From NCBI GenBank assembly GCA_022578965.1, contig MU400617.1:62001-126000 (forward strand): 64,000 nucleotides of DNA. Reading direction: 5' to 3'. Below are positions 28,172 to 40,054 of the stretch, piece after piece. How positions within the stretch are numbered: the first letter of the stretch is position 1; every line of letters starts with the position of its first letter. A program made the position numbers and the translations under genes. The stretch comes from Xylaria sp. FL1777. Taxonomy: Eukaryota > Ascomycota > Sordariomycetes > Xylariales > Xylariaceae. The notes beneath the pieces are model-generated. The model ran no database searches. It saw only the letters and a list, made by a program, of their open reading frames with translations, and was not told the DNA's origin.

Positions 28172-31100
28172 ATTTTTTTTTATTAAAATATAGCTACTTT
28201 TAGTTTATTTTAATACTTATAATTATAAAGTTTTTTTTACTATTAACGTTTTTTAAATAAAGTTAGTATTATTTTCTTTTGTTTATTTAGTTTTATGAGT
28301 TTTTTTTTATTTTTTTTACTATATTTAGAAGTAGCTTAAGTTTTAGCACTTACGAAAGCATTTTAGCTTTATTAAAACTAGTTTTAGCTTTTTTACATAT
28401 TTAAATATATAAATAAAAGCTTTTAAAAGTACTTAGCGTTTTTTTTAAAAAAGTATTTATAAAAAATTTGTACTTTTTTTTTTTTAAACTATTAAGCTTA
28501 ACTAAGTTTTATATTTAGCTTGCTATACTTAAAAAAGAAAATATTTGTAAGTATATTTATAGCAAAGTAATTTTATACTTTTAAAATATTTTTATATTGC
28601 TTATAATAGAACTTTTTTAATATAAACGTTAATTTTTTTTGCTAGAAATTCTTTTTGTGCTTTAAAGTAAAAAGTATTAAAAAAACAGAACAATTAATAT
28701 TTAGCTTTTTTTTTAGCGTTTTGCTTTTGTTTTTTGCATTTTTAGTGCTTAATAAAATAAAAGCTGTTTTTTTAGATCTAAAAAAAGTTATATTTAATGC
28801 TTATAAAAGTTTATAAAGTTTAGCGCTTATTAAAAGTAATAAGCATAAATCTTTTAATAATTTAAAGCTAAAGTACTTTTTAAGGCTTTTTTTTATAAAA
28901 ATAATAAGCTATATATAACTTTTTTAATTATTAATGCTTTTTTTTAAAAACTAATTTATTAGGTTATAAAATATGTAATATAAATATAAAGGCCTAAAAA
29001 ATTTGCATATATAAATATTGCGCTAAAAAAAGCAAAAAAATATAAAATAGCTTAAAACGACTTTTATATTAAAATGCTTTATTGCTTAATATTTTTGTAA
29101 TCTTTAGAAAACTTGTTTGTTGTTTTTATTAGTAGTATGCTTAAAGTTTAAAATATATGCTATTTTTAAGATAGTATTAACAAAAATAGTAATTTAATAA
29201 TTGTTTAAGCAATATTTTATTATAAAATATTTTATTTAAAAGGTTTTAGCAATTATTGTAGCTTATTTTATATTTTGTTTGTTTATAAAAAGGTTTTTTA
29301 TAAACTAGCTATATTTAAGCTTAATACTTATTTTTAAAGTTTTGCTTTTTTTATTTATATATAGCTAAAACAACATATTTAGTAAAGCTTTTAATTTATG
29401 TTTATTTAGTTATTTTTTAGCGTTTAGCTTTATAAAAACGTTTATAATATAAATAGCTTTAAACTTTTATAATATTATGTTTACTTTATAAAAGTTTTTA
29501 TAGCAGCTAAAAACAATAAAACTTTTTTAGTAATTTAAATACTTTTGTTTATACTAGTAGGTTTTTTTAGCAGCTGTTTATTGCTTTAAAAAAAAGGTTT
29601 TTAGTTATTACTGCTTGTTATTTTTATATATTGTTTTTAAAACTTTACTTTATAAAAAATAATAAACTAGTTTTTGTTTATTGTAAAGCTTAAGTTTGTT
29701 AAAGTGTTTAAAGTTATTATTTTTTTAATAATTGTTTAAAGCTTTTTTTAATAATAGCTTTTTTAAGGCTTTTATAAATATTAACTATAAAATGTTTAGC
29801 TTTTATATTATAAGTTTTTATTTTTTATATAGTTTTAGCTTTATTGCTAAAACTATTAAAGATTTTATAAATATAACATTAAATTTATTCAAGCATAAAT
29901 TATTACTATTATAGTAATTTTTAATTATAAATAAAAACTATATTAGCATTACAAAACTTTTTATAGTTATAAACCTAAACATTTAGCTTATAGTTTATAG
30001 AAATTTTTCTAGAAATTCTTTTATTAGTTTAAGCATATAAAGTAGCGTTTTATTTGCGTTTACTAAACAATTTTATGCAATAAAGTATACTAAATGAACT
30101 TTCTTTTAAAAAGTAATTGTTTTTTTATTATATATTAAATTAAAAAAATAAATATTTTTTTTTAAAATTATATGTATTATAAACTACTAATATTTTAACG
30201 TTTTTTTATTATGATATTTTTTATATATTATAAATATTAATTTTTTTTATATTTATTAAACTAAGTTTAAAGAAAAGTTTTAGCAAGTTTTGCTATTTTT
30301 AAAAAACAAATAGCTAAAGTAGTTTTTTAGTACTACTTTTTTGCTTTTTTCTAAGTTTTTAAAAAACAAGCACTTTATAAAGATTATTTTTTTTTTAGTA
30401 AAAAAAAACTTTAAAACAGATTTTAAAAAAACGTTAACTAAAAAAAGCAACACGTTTTTTAGCTAAACATTTTTTATATTTAGCTTATTAATTTATAAAA
30501 AAAGCATGCAAGCTAAATACTTTTTATATTTTAAGCTATTAATAAACATTAGCTTTTTTTTAAAGCTATTTTTAAAAAGCTTTTAGTTTTTAAAAAAAAG
30601 CTTTTTATAGCTAATTATAAAGTTTACATATATATACTTGTTTTTTTTTATTTTTTTTTTTATTTTTTGTTTTGCTATTTATTATGTTTAAAGTTTATAC
30701 TTTTTAGCATAAAGTAGTAGTTTATTAATGCTTTTAAAAAAAAATAATGCTATTTTTAGTTAATTTGTAGTATTAGTAATTTTTTTAAAAATAAAAAATA
30801 TAATAATTAAAAGCATATACGTATAATAAAAGCAATTTTTATTAATGTTTAAGCGTATATATATATTTATTATGTTTTATAGTTAAGTAAAAAGTGCAAG
30901 CAAGTTAAAAAACTTAATATAAGTTAAAAATATAAAAGCAAATAGTACTATATATTTAAATAAAAAGTATAAAGTATAAATATTAAAGTTAATATTACTT
31001 GCTGCATATAATTTAATATTTTTAATTGTTAATTTAAATTATTACTTTTTAATAATTATAAAATCTTTTAAATATAAATGCTAAAAATATTTATATAAAA

Positions 31101-34100
31101 TGCAAAAAGTTAAAATTTGTTAAATAAATAAAATAATAAAATTAAGTATAAATAAAAGGTTTAATAAAGCAAATATAATAAAAAAAAAGCTAAAATATGT
31201 AGCTTTAAACTAGCGTACTTTTTTTTTACAAACTTATTATATTATTTTTAATTTATTAATTAATTATTTTATTGCTAAAATAAACTATTAATTGCTAAAT
31301 GCTTTTATAATAATTACTTTTTATATGTTTATATTAATATTAATTAAAAAATAAGCAAATAAAGTAGTTTTAGTTAGTTAAGTAGTTACTTTTTAATTTT
31401 TTTTTAATATATTTATAACTTACTTTTTTTAAACAATTGTTATAACTAATAGCAAAATAAATAACTTAAGCTTTATTAAATATAAAAGAAAAGCTTGTTT
31501 TTTTTTTTAATTTGTTTTTTTTTGTATAGTTTTAAAGCTTTGATTTTTTTTGCAATTTTTTATTTTAGCGCTTAAGTCTTTGAATTATTTAGTTTATGTT
31601 TTTGTTATAGATTTTTTAGCTTTAAGTAACACAATTAATTTTTGCTTAACTAAGCACGCAAAAAAAGATTTTTACGTTATTAATAAGGTTTTAAACAATT
31701 AAAAAGCATTATAGCAATTTATTAATATTTAAAAAATTAATACTGCTTAGCTAACAAATAGTTTTACTTGTAATATTTAAAAAGTTAAGTTTACTAACAA
31801 ATAGCAAAATATATGTGCTTTTTTTTTTTTTTAGATTTTGTTTTTTTTATTTAGCTAATTTTTTTTTTTTTATATAACTAAGCATTAAGCTATTTAAAGA
31901 TTAAAATTTTTAGTAGTAATGCTAGCAGTAAATATATTTAATAAAAAGTTAATTATAATTTTTTTTTTAAATGTTATGCAAATTAATATATTTAAGCTAG
32001 CTTTACTTAAGTAAAAAAGCAGTAGTATTTAAAAGCTTGCTTACTATATATAAAAGCAACTAAAGGTAGTTCTTAAAGCAAATATATATACTAGATTTTT
32101 TGTAATTTTTGTTAGTTTATAGCTATATTTATATAGTTATTTAAAATTTAAAATGTTATACTTTATAAGTATTACAAGCAAATGCTAATAATAGCTAAAA
32201 GCAAAAAGTATATAAAACTTTACTTTTTTTTTTTTTGCTGCATTATTTTAAAATAAAAGTTTAATACGTATACTAATTATACGTTTATTATTTAATTATA
32301 TAACTGTTTATTTTATAAGTTTTAAGGTAATATAGCTAAATATTTTAAAGCTAATATAATAACTGCAGCAATTAAAAAGGATTTTATGCCTAAAAACTTT
32401 AAAGAATAAATAACTTTATTTAAAGATTTTTTTATTTGTTTAACTAAAAAAAAAACTAAATTAAAACGTAAATCAAATTGTTTTTTTTAAGCTAATTTTA
32501 TTGCTTAGCTTGTTATATGTTATATTAGTAAGCAATAATTTAGTATTGCTTAAAAGATTAATATAACGCTTTAATGTTTTAAAAAATAATTAAAAAAATA
32601 AATCAAATAAATTATATAAAGTAAAATAGAATAAAAAAATTAAACGATTTGCTTATATAGCAATGCTTTTTTTAATACAATTTGCAATTATTTTTTTTTA
32701 TTGCATAGTTTACAAACTTTTTTTTAAGCATAATAAATAAAAAAAAAACAATTATTATATAAAAAGTTAAGTTTTAATACTTATAAAAGCAAATATATAG
32801 AACTTTTATAACAAAAAGCTTAAAATATATAAAATAAAAATTATTAATACTAAATTATTAAATCTTTTTTTTGTTTTTTTTTTAGTTTTTATTTTTTTAG
32901 CTTTATATAAATAAATATTTTTGCTTAGTTTTCTATAAAAAGATTTTGCTTTAGTTAAGCTTGCTTTAAACTTTGCTTAAACATTTGTTGTTTTATTAAG
33001 TGTTTATTATTATTTAATAGTAGCTTTAAATTATTGTTAGTAGTTTAAGCATATAAAGTATAAACTAATAACTTTACGAAGTGCAGTAATAATGTTTTTT
33101 GCTTTTTAGTAGTTCTAAGATTTTTGTTAAATATTAAATAGTTTAAATTAAAAGCAAAAAGCGCTGTTTAGTTTTAAACAAAAGTAACTAAGCAATTAAA
33201 AGTAAAAAAACTTATATATAAGCGTTAGTGCAGCAAAATAAACTTAGGTAATTAAAATTAATAAGCAGTTTTTACTTTTGTTTTTTTTGTTTTTATGCAT
33301 TTTTAAAAAAAAGTAATAATAATTTACACTAAAACTAAGCTACTAAGCTATTTAAAAAACATTAAAATAAAATAAAAACTTATGTTTTTAATGTAATAAT
33401 AAAAGAAGTATTAACAAACAAGTTATTATAAAACTAACAAATATAAAACTAATAGAAAAAAAGCTATAAAAAACATGCTTAGTTTTAAGCAAAATAAAAT
33501 AGTTTTATATATTATAACTTAATTATATAAACTTATGCAATTAATAAAAATAAGAAATAAAATAATTAGTAAAAAAATAAAAAATAAAGAAAAAAAAATT
33601 TGTTGCTTTAGCTTTTATTAGTTATTACTTTTTAAAGCGCTTTATAATATAGTAGCTAAAAAAAATAAAGTAAGCTATTATATTTTTTAGCGCTTAAAAT
33701 ATTTAAAGCGCTAAAAGCTATACTATAGCTTTTTAAACTTAAAAAGTTTATATAACTTATTACATTTTTTTTGCTTTTTACGGCTTAACTATTATAGCTT
33801 TAATTATTAAAAGCTTTATTGTTTTAGTTAGCTTTTTAGTAAATAGCTGCTACGCTAGTAGTTTATATATTAAAATTAAGATTTTTTAGCTTTTAGTACT
33901 TTTAGTTATTTTATATAAATTGCTTTAACTTTTTAGCAAAAAATAACTTTTTTAATTTTTTTTTTAATAATTTTACTAGTTAGTATTATTTATAATTAAC
34001 TTTTTTTTTAACTTAATAAAAGTTAATCTATTAGTATAGCAGTTTTTTATTGTTAAACTTATTTATTAAAAGCATAGTATTATAAAAAAAAACAAGCAAG

Positions 34101-34945
34101 CTTTTTTTAAGTAATTACTTGATTTTATAAGCGTTTTTTTAAAATTTAGTTTTTATAGCTAATTTTTTTTTTTAGTTATAATTGCTTTAACTTTTATAAT
34201 ATTCTAGTTGTAGCGTTTTAGCTGCTTAACTTTAGCTTTAATAAAATCTTTATAAAAAGCATTATGTTGCTATTTAATTACTTTTTACGTTAGTATTACA
34301 TTTTTTACTAATAGAATTAGTATTTTTTTATATATTAGCTTATATAAGCTATAGCTATAATAGCATATAAAAATGCAATTTGTTTATACTACTAAGTTTA
34401 AGTAATTTAGCTAATTTTTTTTAGTTTTATTTGTTATTTATATAAGGCTTTTTTTTATTAGTTTGTAGCTTTTTTTAACGAAGCTTTAAGCTTAAGAATA
34501 ATAAGCAAAGCTATAATTTATTTTATATTTTAAAGTGTTTACTGCGCTTTTTATTTTTTTTTTAAACTTAAAGCTATTATTATACTTAATTTTAATAGGA
34601 ACTTTATGTTAAAATATAATTTTTTTCTTAATAAACTTAAGTATTACTAGAAAATTTATGTGTTTTAAAGGTTTAACTTTTAAATAAGTTATTATTTTAC
34701 TTTTTGCTTTTATAATAGCTTTAAATTTGTTGCTTAATAATATAGTTTATATATTTATAACTTATAAAACTAAAGAGTTTAAAGAATAATTAAAACAGTG
34801 TTTTTTAGTTTTTTTGCTATTTATGGATTTTTAGCAATTAAAACAACTAGCAATTGCAACATAAACATTTTAATAAAGGCTTTTTTAGTAGTATTTTTAA
34901 GTTATTTGTTAAGTTGTAAATATTTGGTTTTTATATATTATTTTT
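27868..34945 (-). mobile_element. LTR element copy C, 3' half, reversed
   Basis: The reverse complement of this interval aligns with 53590-60626 of copy B, including the LTR, at nearly the same length (about 7.08 versus 7.04 kb). Anchor stretches checked by eye include 33480-33720 with 54785-55025, 32820-33200 with 55240-55680, 31300-31760 with 56700-57190 and 28180-28300 with 60190-60320. Differences are mostly transitions. Homology ends near 34945. The open frames of 67 codons (34798-35001, +) and 83 codons (34994-35245, -) lie at or beyond this edge. The first runs antisense to the element and has no counterpart frame in copy B, so neither is treated as a gene. Confidence 0.8.
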
Positions 34946-36129
34946 TAAAAAGAATAAAAAACTATAGATTTTTTTTTAGCATTTATAATTTTATTAAGTA
35001 AGAACTATATTTTTTAAATAACTATAAATAGTAGCAAAATTAAAGTTAACAAAAGCTAGAGTTTTATAAATAGCAGTAGGATTTTTAAACTTTATAACGT
35101 TTATAAATATACTTTTTTTTTCTGTATAATTAATAAGTTTAATAACTTTATTTTTATATTTTTTTAGGACTAATAAATTATATTGCATTAATTTGTTAAA
35201 TGTATAGATTTTTTTTTTGTATTGCTTCTGTTTTTTTTTAAACATATTTATATTTTTTTTAGCATACTAATTTAATTTGGACTTATTTAGTTTTAACTAT
35301 AGAATTAGCTTAATAATATTTTGCTAAGCTTAGTAGTATAACATTAAATATTTCTAGAATTAATTTTAGCATATAAAATAAAAAAAGTAATGTTTTAAAG
35401 CTGTTTAATTATAATAATTTTTTTGTATGTAAGCTTAAATAGATTTTAAAATATGCTAACTATTAGCTTATTTTTTATATTAAGTTTATTTATAACTTTT
35501 AGTTTATTTAAATGTATAGTATTTAAATATAAAAATATAACTTTGCTATAAAAAAATAATAAAGTTAGCTTTAAAAGCTTAAGTATGTTGTTTTGCATTA
35601 AGTAGCTTTAAATTAAATATTATAGCAAAAAAAGAAGTATAATTATAAACAACAGTAAACTAAAATTTACTTAAAAAAACTAAAATTATAACATAGCGTA
35701 AAAGTTAATATAGCTTAAATTTTTTTAAAACTTAATTACTAAATTTTTTGCTTAGTTGCTAATTAGCGTTTATAAAAAAAAGTTTTTTATTTTTATATAA
35801 GTTTAAATATTTTTAGTTATAAATTAAAAACTTTTATATATTTGCGTTTTAGTAAAGCAGAACTTATTAAACCTATTATGTAATAGTTTTGTTTTTTTAT
35901 TAAAATTTATATTTAGTTTTAAAATTATGTATTAAGTATAGTTACGTAAAAAGCGCTAAGAAAAGTTTGCTATAGCTTAGGTTTAAAAATAAAAAGTTAA
36001 ATATTAGTTTTTATTAAAGTAGGAAAAAAAAAAGCAAAACTATAAAAAGGTTAAAGCTTTTAAATATTAATATATAAATTTTAGTTTTTAAGTAATATAA
36101 TAAGCTAAAGTTATTATAATTTATTAAAA
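34946..36129. other. No recognisable gene
   Basis: AT-rich DNA between the broken end of copy C and the 102-bp tandem array. The 83-codon minus-strand frame at 34994-35245 has a K/N/I-rich product without motifs, does not correspond to any frame in copy B, and is probably chance. Confidence 0.45.
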
Positions 36130-36620
36130 TAGTACAGTGCTTATAAAAAGTATAGCTTTATTAAGTTATAAATATTAGTATTGTTTTATGCTATTATTTT
36201 TAATATATAGTTAAATTGCGCAAAGTAAAAAAAATAAAAATTTAAACTATAAAAAAATATAATACTTATAAAAAATATAGCTTTATTAAGTTGCAAACAC
36301 TAAAATTGTTTGATGTTACTGTTTTTAAAAAAAAAATAAAGATTTAGTTTATAAAAAAGCATAGTAACTATAGTAAGTATAGCTTTATTAGGTTACAAAC
36401 ATTAAAATTATTTTATGCTACTATTTTTAAGAAAAAAATAAAAATCTGGACTATAAAAAAGTATAGTATTTATAGTAAGTATAGCTTTATTAAGTTACAA
36501 ACATTAAGATTATTTTATGCTATTGTTTTTAAAAAAAAAATAAAAATCTAGTTTATAAAAAGGTATAATGCTTATAATAAGTAGCTTTGTTAAATTATAA
36601 ACTTTAAGATTATTATGCAG
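36130..36620. repeat. Tandem array of about 102-bp units, five copies
   Basis: The anchor TATAGCTTTATTA recurs at 36151, 36276, 36378 and 36480, and a degenerate copy is at about 36580. Spacings are 125, 102, 102 and about 100. Each unit also contains AAGTTACAAACATTAA-like and TTTTATGCTACT-like segments and an A-run. Units differ mainly by C/T and G/A changes. Confidence 0.85.
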
Positions 36621-37942
36621 TATACTTTTTATTTAGTATATTATTAAATAACATAAATTAAAAAAAATAAAGATTTAATTTAGTTAAGTTAAAAATAAAC
36701 TTAATAAGCTTTGCTAATAAAAAGTATATGCTAATAAGTTTAAAGTTTACGTACTTAAAAGAAAACTTAACTTTTAATTATAATAAGTATTGCTTTAGTA
36801 TTACTAAAAAAAAGTACGCAAATATAACTTATTTATTTTAGTATTTATACTTATATACTTGCTTTTTACTTTAGTAATTATAAGTAATTATAAAATTTAT
36901 AGATTTACTTATATATTTAGTATACTATAATTTTAGCTATAGTTTGCAAACTTGTTGCACTTTTTATAAATTTTATTTTTTTTTTAAATGCTTACTTTTT
37001 TAGCTTTACTTAATTTAATTAACTTTTTATTATTACTAAGCTTATAAGTGCGTATTTTACTTACTTTATACAGGTAATATATTTTTTTTTTAATTATAAA
37101 GCTAACTGCTTTACTAAAATAAACTATTATTACGATTATTTTATTAACGGCTATATTTTATACTATATTATACTTATGATTTATAATTACAATGTTTAGC
37201 AAAAATAAATTAGGTTTTTGTAGTACTAAGTGTAATAAAGCTTTTATAAGTAATAAGCTTATTACTTTTTAAGTAAATAATTTTAATAATAAATTTTTTT
37301 TTAAAATAAAGCAGTTTAATAAGCTACTAAAAGTTATCCTAGCATTTCTTAAAGCAAAAAGTAGTAATTTTAAATACGCAACTTTTTACTACAAAAGTAT
37401 ATTAGTACAAAAGTTTAATATGCTTAACGCTATATATTATTTCTTATTTTTATTTAATACTACTAAATATATTTAATATTAATATTTGTTTTTGCTATAT
37501 AGCTACAAATGCTTAACAGAAATACTATTGCAGTAGTTTAAGCAAAAGGTAATAACTTTTGTAAAGATAGCTTATATAAATGCTACGTTTAAAGTTAAAA
37601 GAAAGTCTAGGTTTAAATATAAAATAAAATAAAGAAAAAGTATAAAATAGTTATAAATTATAAAAAACATGTTAAAATAAAAAAATATGTTAGTAAATAT
37701 TACAACATTAAAAAAAAGCTAAATTAGCTTTAACTTTAAATACTTATTACTTAATTTACTAATAGATCTTTTAAAAGTAAAGCAAACTTTGCTTAACTTT
37801 ATTAATATACATTTTTAAACTTTTAATTAATTAGCTTACTTATTTTAACAAAACAAAGTGCATAACGTTTTTAAAGCATAAAATATATACTGTTTTATAT
37901 ATATTTAATCTTTATAGTTTAAAACTTTTATCTTTACTAAAA
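36621..37942. other. No recognisable gene; contains one perfect palindrome
   Basis: Nothing recognisable apart from a 20-bp perfect palindrome at 37248-37267. The sequence just left of the LTR at 37943 does not resemble the 3' internal end of copy B. Confidence 0.5.
37248..37267. repeat. 20-bp perfect palindrome
   Basis: AAGTAATAAGCTTATTACTT is fully self-complementary. Its role is unknown. Palindromes of this length are somewhat more likely by chance in AT-only DNA. Confidence 0.5.
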
Positions 37943-38241
37943 TAAAGTAAAGTAGCTAAATAAGCTAACTAGCTAATTAAAATAAATTTAAGCTAAATTA
38001 TATAGTAAAAAAAAAAGTATAAGTATTATGCTAAATTTCAAAGCATAGATTTAAACATTACAAACAACATAATAAAAATTAGCTATAGTTGCTTTATTTG
38101 TATTGTTAAATAGCTTTTTTATTAATTGTTTTATTTTTTAATTTATATATAGCTTAATTGCTTAAATGCATAAATTATAACTTATTTTTTTGCAATTAAA
38201 GTATTATAGTAAATCTTGCGCGATTATACTGCTTTATTTTA
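37943..38241 (+). repeat. Isolated LTR of the copy A/B/C family
   Basis: About 299 bp aligning end to end with the other LTRs, starting TAAAGTAAAG and ending GCTTTATTTTA. Neither side continues into internal sequence of copy B, so it looks like a solo LTR left by recombination. Its own flanks (AAAA before, CTAC after) do not form a target duplication. Confidence 0.8.
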
Positions 38242-39200
38242 CTACAAACATTAAGTGTTTAAAATAAAATAATATAGTTTGCTTTTTTTATTGCATATTG
38301 CAGCTCTTATAAACTATAAATATACTTAACTAGCAGAAAACTTTTAGCTTTTTTTGCATACTTGCCTTAAAACTTGTAAAAGTTGTGGCGTATGCTTAGA
38401 TTTTAATTTATTAATTAGTATTATTTTTTTATTTTATTATAAAACTATAAACTTTTAATAATTTTAGCTTTAGTTTAATTAATAGTTATTTTTTAAAAAA
38501 ACTAATAGCTTTAAAACTTTTAAAGTTTATTAAAAAACTTAGCAAATTAAATAAACTAACTAATAATATAATATTAAAGCATTTATTTAATAATTATATT
38601 TAGTATTTTATATAACATATTTTGCTATAATTAAAATATAATTAATAATATATATTAAAATATAATTTTATATAAGCTATTATTAGTACTATTTTAAATT
38701 ATTATTAATTTAATAAATTATATAAGCTTAAGCTTAAAATTAAACAAATTAAGTTAATTTAATATATAATATTTTATTATAATAATATTATATTAATAGT
38801 TTAAACTAATTATAAAAAAAGCATTATATTATAAACTATTTTAGTTATTATATAAAATATAATAATTTTATAGTTATATTTATTAAAATAATTAAAATAT
38901 AATTAATTTAATTTAATTATTTAAATTTTTAATATTTATTTATTATTAATAATAAATAATATAATAAAAATTAATTAATATTATATAAATAATTATAAAA
39001 ATATATTTTTATTGTTTAATAAAATAATATTATATAAGCTAAATTAGCTTTAAAACATTTTATATATATTATTTTTAAACTTAAATAAACTATTTAAAAA
39101 CATTTTATTAATTTGCTTTATAATTTTTTATTTAATTAAAAAATTATATTTATAGCTATTAATAAGCTTTATATAATTTATTAATAAAAAGATTTTTATA
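38242..39200. other. Extremely AT-rich DNA, no gene
   Basis: From about 38560 to 39190 nearly every base is A or T, with rare GC steps. It resembles the spacer of the large inverted repeat (44984-45610) in composition. Because the motif at 39201-39266 follows it, it may be the spacer of another copy, but it could not be aligned with confidence. Confidence 0.45.
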
Positions 39201-39266
39201 AGCAATTGCTACATAAGCATAAAGAAGTGCTATATAAGCATAACTTTATATAAGCATAACTTTTCT
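39201..39266 (+). repeat. Extra copy of the inner arm end of the large inverted repeat
   Basis: AGCAATTGCTACATAAGCAT and the following 46 bases match the inner end of the inverted-repeat arm. In the right arm that end is at 45616-45668 continued at 60631. In the left arm it is the reverse complement of 44918-44978. Similarity continues weakly for perhaps 30 bases to the right and then stops. This suggests at least one further, rearranged member of the family. Confidence 0.6.
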
Positions 39267-40054
39267 TAGGTTTTTATTAGCTTAAAAAAAAATTATTAGT
39301 AAACCTAAGTACTGCTTTTTTATGCTAATTTATATAGCTGTTATATTATTGTATTACATTTGTTATACTATTAAAGAAACTTTAACGTTTAATGTTTTAT
39401 TATATATTATAATAGCTTTATAATTTAACTAAAGCTACGCTTATGTTTTTACTTTTAATAATTTTTATTATTGTTAAAAATGCTAGCAAACTAACTACGT
39501 TATAAAATTGTTAAGCTGCTTTTACAAAAATATAATTTTTAATTTTTTAGCTTAGTTATACTGCTTATATTCTTTTAGCAATAATAACTTTTTTTAAGCT
39601 TGTTTGTTTTTATTAGTAGTAGCTGTTTTAGTATGTTTGCTTTTTATAGCACTAATAATACTAATGCTTTTAAAAATATTTTTGCTGCTTATTTTTAAAC
39701 TTTTTTAACTATTTTTTGCTTTTATAAAACATAAAGCTTTTATAAACTACTATAAAAAATGCAAAATAATAACGCGATTTACTTAAATTAAACTAATGCT
39801 AATAATACTAGCTTTTTTTAGCTTATATAAACGTTAATTTTTAAACTAAAAGCTAACTTTAATTTTTTTTTTAAAGTAGTTTAACTGTTTTAATTCTTTT
39901 TAAGCTTAAGCTTTTTAATTGTTAACTAAGCTAAATTTAAAACTGCTTTTAATATTATTTACAGCATAATTAATTAAAATTGTTAGCTTACTACTTAATT
40001 GCTTTAGTTATATAAACAAGTATAAAAATAGCATAAATAATTTAGCTTTTTATT
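39267..40054. other. No recognisable gene
   Basis: T-rich on the + strand. No motif was found, and there is no target duplication across the left limit of the inverted repeat at 40055. Confidence 0.45.

Noticed and set aside
29732..29914. 60-codon + frame inside copy C
   Set aside because: It lies antisense to the LTR element and is F/N/I-rich. The purine-rich strand is the other one.
34798..35001. 67-codon + frame at the edge of copy C
   Set aside because: Antisense to the element. In copy B the corresponding sequence carries stops and differs by transitions.
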